A stretch of DNA of 7,826 nt. It comes from an uncultured Rhodospirillaceae bacterium. Its GTDB lineage: Bacteria > Pseudomonadota > Alphaproteobacteria > RF32 > CAG-239. Positions 4,799-7,826 of the stretch are shown one piece after another. The stretch is from the NCBI GenBank assembly GCA_900313155.1, contig OMQE01000086.1:1-7826 (forward strand). Direction: 5' to 3'. The notes beneath the pieces are model-generated. The model saw only the letters and a list, made by a program, of their open reading frames with translations, did not search any database and was not told the origin of the DNA. Numbering within the stretch: the stretch's first letter is position 1; the number at the start of each line of letters is the position of its first letter. Made by a program: the position numbers and the translations under genes.

Positions 4799-6086
4799 AA
4801 TCTCTCTCCGTAACACGAGCTTTTACAATTCCGTCGGCAAAACGAATATGCAATTTTTCACTGCTTTTTGCTTTATTGGTACTATATATGGTGCGAAATT
4901 GGCTATCCGACACCCACGCAAAACCGCGTTTTAAGACCGATTCAACCGACACAGACTCTAAACGCAACCCCAAATTTTTCAAGCTTTCAGTTTTTACCGA
5001 TAGCAGGTTTGTAACATAAAAAGGTTTCAAATTCGTCAACAAAAGTGCATTATTTTTATCTTTGAGCAAATTTAAAAAAGCTAACTTCAAACGTTCGCTT
5101 CGATCATCTATTTTTTGCTGATTTTCGAGCAATATTTGCTCCAGTGACGGTATCCCTCGCGCCAAGCCTTCTACATATTGCGTCAGCTCGTTAAAATAGC
5201 GAAATACAGCATTTTTGAGCCGCATATCGGTTGTTAAAAGCCCGCTGTATATCTCATTTTTCACCGGCACCGCAAATTCTGCCGCACCTGTCGGCGTTGG
5301 TGCGCGCACATCTGCGGCATAATCTATCAACATCGTATCGGTTTCATGCCCCACGGCCGAAATCAGCGGAATTTCAGAATCATATACCGCACGCACCACC
5401 ACTTCTTCATTGAACGGCCACAAATCTTCCAAGCTACCGCCGCCACGTGCTACAATCAACACATCAGGACGGTTAATATCCCCTTTCGGCAGAGCGTTAA
5501 ACCCTCTAATGGCAGCTGCAATTTTTTCGGCAGCTCCTTCGCCTTGCACCGCTGTCGGCCAAACGATAATCCGACACGGAAAACGGTCACGAATACGGTG
5601 AATAATATCTCTGATAACCGCGCCGGTCGGACTTGTTACCACACCAATTGTCTGTGGCAAATACGGAATTGGCTTTTTATGCGCGGCATCAAACAACCCT
5701 TCGGCTAAAAACTTTTGTTTGCGTTCTTCCAAAAGCTTCAAAAGTGCGCCCTGACCGGCAATTTCCAACTTTTCAATAACCAGCTGATACGATGAGCGCC
5801 CGTTAAAAGTGGTGATTTTGCCGGTGGCAACAACTTCAACCCCATCTTCAATTTTGACCGGTAGCGAATTTGCCACCCCGCGCCAACACACCGCCGCCAA
5901 CAACGAATTTTCGTCTTTAAGCGACAAATACCAATGACCGGAATCGGCTCTTTTAGCCCCGAAAATTTCGCCCTTAACGCGAACATTAGCAAACGACGTT
6001 TCCACCAATTGCTTAATGGCAAAAGAAATTTCGCTGACTGTCCATTCATTTTTTTGTGCAAGCATATCAATCATACTAGGCATCAT
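4764..6086 (-). CDS. xseA: Exodeoxyribonuclease VII large subunit
   Basis: Catalytic subunit of exonuclease VII, a metal-independent nuclease that degrades single-stranded DNA from both ends to oligonucleotides, working with the small subunit XseB. From the chosen start it has 440 residues, the usual length. The N-terminal OB fold (about 15-110) starts with WTVSEIS and contains VRVKGEI and GHWYLSLKD. The nuclease domain (about 140-330) contains GVVTSPTGAVIRD, VARGGGSLEDLWPFNE (about 212-227) and GHETDTMLIDYAADVRAPTP (about 246-265). A coiled region and a tail with LKRGFA and QGDLF follow, typical of the family. The frame is open to 6185, but that extension would translate a terminator hairpin, so I start at the ATG pair at 6086/6083; ATGs at 6074 and 6065 are possible. 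No clear Shine-Dalgarno sequence is seen. No xseB lies in the window. It heads the peptidase-uppP cluster. Confidence 0.96.
   Translation of the reverse strand: MMPSMIDMLAQKNEWTVSEISFAIKQLVETSFANVRVKGEIFGAKRADSGHWYLSLKDENSLLAAVCWRGVANSLPVKIEDGVEVVATGKITTFNGRSSYQLVIEKLEIAGQGALLKLLEERKQKFLAEGLFDAAHKKPIPYLPQTIGVVTSPTGAVIRDIIHRIRDRFPCRIIVWPTAVQGEGAAEKIAAAIRGFNALPKGDINRPDVLIVARGGGSLEDLWPFNEEVVVRAVYDSEIPLISAVGHETDTMLIDYAADVRAPTPTGAAEFAVPVKNEIYSGLLTTDMRLKNAVFRYFNELTQYVEGLARGIPSLEQILLENQQKIDDRSERLKLAFLNLLKDKNNALLLTNLKPFYVTNLLSVKTESLKNLGLRLESVSVESVLKRGFAWVSDSQFRTIYSTNKAKSSEKLHIRFADGIVKARVTERDCAVQGDLFDDF
4806..4809 (-). promoter_or_regulatory. Ribosome binding site of the M23 peptidase gene
   Basis: GGAG (within CGGAGAGAG on the minus strand) is 7 nt upstream of the GTG at 4798 and lies inside the 3' end of xseA. 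It decides the start in favour of 4798 over the GTG at 4816. Confidence 0.65.
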
Positions 6087-6142
6087 AACGCATTTGCGAT
6101 CATAATCAACGACAATCTGATTTTGTTCACTTAAAATAAGAA

Positions 6143-6173
6143 AACGCCGCAGAACTATAGATTCTACGGCGTT
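6143..6173 (-). terminator. Terminator of the 503-residue gene
   Basis: AACGCCG (6143-6149) and CGGCGTT (6167-6173) form the stem, extended by AGAA/TTCT after one mismatch. Read leftwards it is followed by TTTTCTTATTTT, a broken but T-rich tail; read rightwards it is followed by seven T residues, so it is bidirectional in form. It lies 21 nt past the stop codon of the 503-residue gene and before the start of xseA, separating the two transcription units. Confidence 0.75.
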
Positions 6174-6194
6174 GTTTTTTTGCAAAATTACAAA

Positions 6195-7706
6195 CTATCT
6201 TTGAGTTTGTTTGGCTTGGCGTTTGGCGAGTTTTTCCGCAAGGTCACTGTGTCGTTTTGTGCGCTTTGCTGTTAATTCTTCACCGGCTTCTTTGCGATAC
6301 GCCTCAAAATCAATTTCTGCCGCACCGCCTTTGAAGTGAATACCGCTGGCTTTTGCTTGTTGCACGGCTTGGGCGTGTCTGTCTGCGGCAATTACGCCGC
6401 CTGTATCGTTATCAAGGGAAGCATTGTTGAGCTTGCGCTTCAAATCTGATTTAACTTTTGCAACATCAATTTTCTGATTAAGTAAGGCATCAATATTTGT
6501 GGCCAATTCTTGTAATTTTTCACCACGCATTTGTAAAAATTCCAAAGTTTTATTGCTTGTTGAATAGTCTTTTTTCAGGGCTTTATTTAGTTCTGCAACT
6601 TCTTTTAGCTCATCGGGTTGCGGCTTAAGTGCGGCAAAAATTTTGCGAAAACCATTGTCAACTGCTGAAAACTTACCATATTCCGCTTTTCTTTGTGGCA
6701 TATCATGATAAGCATCTTCAATTGTCTGCAACATAAACTCTCGTGTTACTAATGGCACATGAAAACACTTGCGTTGTTGCTGCGCAATTACTAATACTTG
6801 CGCCAGTGTTTCTGCTAACTTTTTCGGGTCATCTTTAGACGCCTTGATTTTTTCATCAATCATCACAGCACCTTTACATGTCCACATTTTTTCTATGCCG
6901 TATTTTTCTATAACTTCTTTAAGTGACATCTTGCCAAACGCGGCTTCTTCTTTTTCGTTCATAAAATAAATTTCATCATCACGTTGAGAATTAAGTCCGT
7001 AAATTAAATCATCCTCCAAACTCTTACCATATCTTTTCATCAATGTGGCAAACATTTCTTGGCGTTTTTCATGGCCGAACGGTGCCATAATTTTATCGGC
7101 CTTATCCTGATATTTTTTATACGTCGTTTCTAAACTTTCTTTGCTCGGAAAACCATCTTTAAACAACTTTTTTGCGACAGCCAATTCTTCCGGATTCAAC
7201 AATTCAATTTCTTGTTTTAAGCCTAAATCGGAAATATGCTTACCGAAAATTTGTTGCAATTTCGGCCGACGTTGGGCCGGCGTTTTCACTTCATCCAAAC
7301 TTTGTCCCTTTTCCTTAGCGGCAATCAGCTCTTGTCCATATTGTGCGTAAACTTCTTCTTTTTCCGGATACCAATTATCAATAGCATTACGATTACCTTC
7401 AAAATTATGCACGGCATACGAAATCCAACGCATTTTATCTGCCTTATCACAAGCCTCAACATAAGCTGCCAAATCTTTTTGCAACGCTTTTTCATCATAA
7501 GAGAAGTCTTTGGTTATATCTTCAACTTCTGCCAACTGATTAGCGATGTTTAAATAGTCACGGACGCGCGTTTCGCCGGATATGACATATCCTGTGGCAT
7601 GCGGATTATTTTCAGTAGGCACCACAAATTGCACCACCTCGGCCGGACCAAAATTTTCATAATGCATACTTTTACCAATGGTTGGTTCAATCTTTTTTTC
7701 TGTCAT
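6195..7706 (-). CDS. Protein of unknown function, 503 residues, highly charged
   Basis: I do not recognise the family and see no catalytic motif. The start is well supported: ATG at 7706 with AAGGAG (7714-7719) 7 nt upstream. There is no signal peptide or transmembrane segment, so it is probably cytoplasmic. The sequence is dominated by Lys, Glu, Asp, Gln and Ala and appears largely helical. Residues about 365-430 look like coiled coil (ELNKALKKDYSTSNKTLEF onwards), and the last 35 residues are strongly basic (KRTKRHSDLAEKLAKRQAKQ). The N-terminal ~60 residues (VVQFVVPTENNPHATGYVIS) look more beta-like and could be a small separate domain. There are three cysteines (86, 277 and 314). It forms its own transcription unit with a near-consensus promoter and a terminator, which suggests good expression. 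A structural, nucleic-acid-binding or secreted-effector role is possible, but nothing visible decides among them. Confidence 0.85.
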   Translation of the reverse strand: MTEKKIEPTIGKSMHYENFGPAEVVQFVVPTENNPHATGYVISGETRVRDYLNIANQLAEVEDITKDFSYDEKALQKDLAAYVEACDKADKMRWISYAVHNFEGNRNAIDNWYPEKEEVYAQYGQELIAAKEKGQSLDEVKTPAQRRPKLQQIFGKHISDLGLKQEIELLNPEELAVAKKLFKDGFPSKESLETTYKKYQDKADKIMAPFGHEKRQEMFATLMKRYGKSLEDDLIYGLNSQRDDEIYFMNEKEEAAFGKMSLKEVIEKYGIEKMWTCKGAVMIDEKIKASKDDPKKLAETLAQVLVIAQQQRKCFHVPLVTREFMLQTIEDAYHDMPQRKAEYGKFSAVDNGFRKIFAALKPQPDELKEVAELNKALKKDYSTSNKTLEFLQMRGEKLQELATNIDALLNQKIDVAKVKSDLKRKLNNASLDNDTGGVIAADRHAQAVQQAKASGIHFKGGAAEIDFEAYRKEAGEELTAKRTKRHSDLAEKLAKRQAKQTQR

Positions 7707-7713
7707 GGTTTAG

Positions 7714-7719
7714 CTCCTT
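7714..7719 (-). promoter_or_regulatory. Strong ribosome binding site of the 503-residue gene
   Basis: AAGGAG on the minus strand, 7 nt before the ATG. It is the best Shine-Dalgarno match in the window and contrasts with its absence at xseA and at the 250-residue gene. Confidence 0.85.
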
Positions 7720-7757
7720 CTTATTTTGCAAAAAAAAACGACCGTTTAATTATGATA

Positions 7758-7786
7758 ATCTTAGCTCCATTCCGCAATTTTGTCAA
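7758..7786 (-). promoter_or_regulatory. Near-consensus sigma-70 promoter of the 503-residue gene
   Basis: On the minus strand: TTGACA (7786-7781), exactly 17 bp of spacer, then TAAGAT (7763-7758). Transcription would begin near 7750, giving a leader of about 45 nt that includes a run of nine T (7738-7730) before the ribosome binding site. The -35 is perfect and the -10 matches four of six positions. Confidence 0.75.
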
Positions 7787-7826
7787 TATATTTTTCATGA
7801 AAGTATAATGCTTTGATTTTACAATA

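Noticed and set aside
4799..4816. GTG at 4816 as start of the peptidase gene
   Set aside because: It adds six residues but has no Shine-Dalgarno sequence, while GGAG stands at ideal distance from the GTG at 4798. The longer form is still possible.
5231..5708. Plus-strand open frames across the xseA gene
   Set aside because: They are antisense shadows of a strongly conserved coding region, with no start signals and low-complexity composition.
7730..7750. Hairpin AAACG/CGTTT followed by a T-run in the leader of the 503-residue gene, as an attenuator
   Set aside because: The two arms are separated by only two bases, so the hairpin cannot close. It is a short DNA palindrome next to a homopolymer.

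Overview
The window looks like chromosome of a low-to-moderate GC alphaproteobacterium, probably an uncultured host-associated lineage. This rests on the alphaproteobacterial look of the exonuclease VII large subunit, the eukaryote-like (type 2) isoleucyl-tRNA synthetase of the kind also found in Rickettsia, a Gram-negative style secreted LytM peptidase, and a tRNA gene that encodes its own CCA. The lineage call is inference from remembered family signatures, not from a search.

Left part (1-2296): the 3' two-fifths or so of ileS reads rightwards off the left edge. It is followed by a strong stem-loop that overlaps the promoter of a tRNA-Ser(GGA) gene. The last 19 bases of that tRNA begin a perfectly periodic tandem repeat with a 193-bp unit: two full copies differing at three positions, then a 19-bp third copy of the tRNA end. 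Each unit carries a bidirectional terminator hairpin, an antisense tRNA-tail-like sequence, a GC-rich segment that folds as a three-way junction with a GAAA tetraloop, and an A/T palindrome. A short AT-rich spacer follows. This is the most unusual part of the window.

Middle (2297-3100): one rightward gene for a 250-residue protein that I do not recognise, closed by a clear intrinsic terminator. The T-tract of that terminator contains the stop codon of the convergent gene.

Right part (3098-7786, all leftward): a tightly packed cluster xseA - M23/LytM peptidase - uppP. Here xseA overlaps the peptidase gene by about 35 nt, and the peptidase stop codon abuts the uppP start codon. The peptidase and uppP both act on the cell envelope (peptidoglycan cleavage or activation, and undecaprenyl phosphate recycling). 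XseA processes single-stranded DNA and is probably a passenger in the transcription unit. Upstream, and separated by a terminator, is a single-gene unit for a 503-residue, highly charged, cytoplasmic-looking protein of unknown function. It has a near-consensus sigma-70 promoter and a strong ribosome binding site.

Apart from the tRNA-associated repeat and the two unknown proteins the region is ordinary housekeeping sequence. I see no CRISPR array, transposase, integrase or phage gene.
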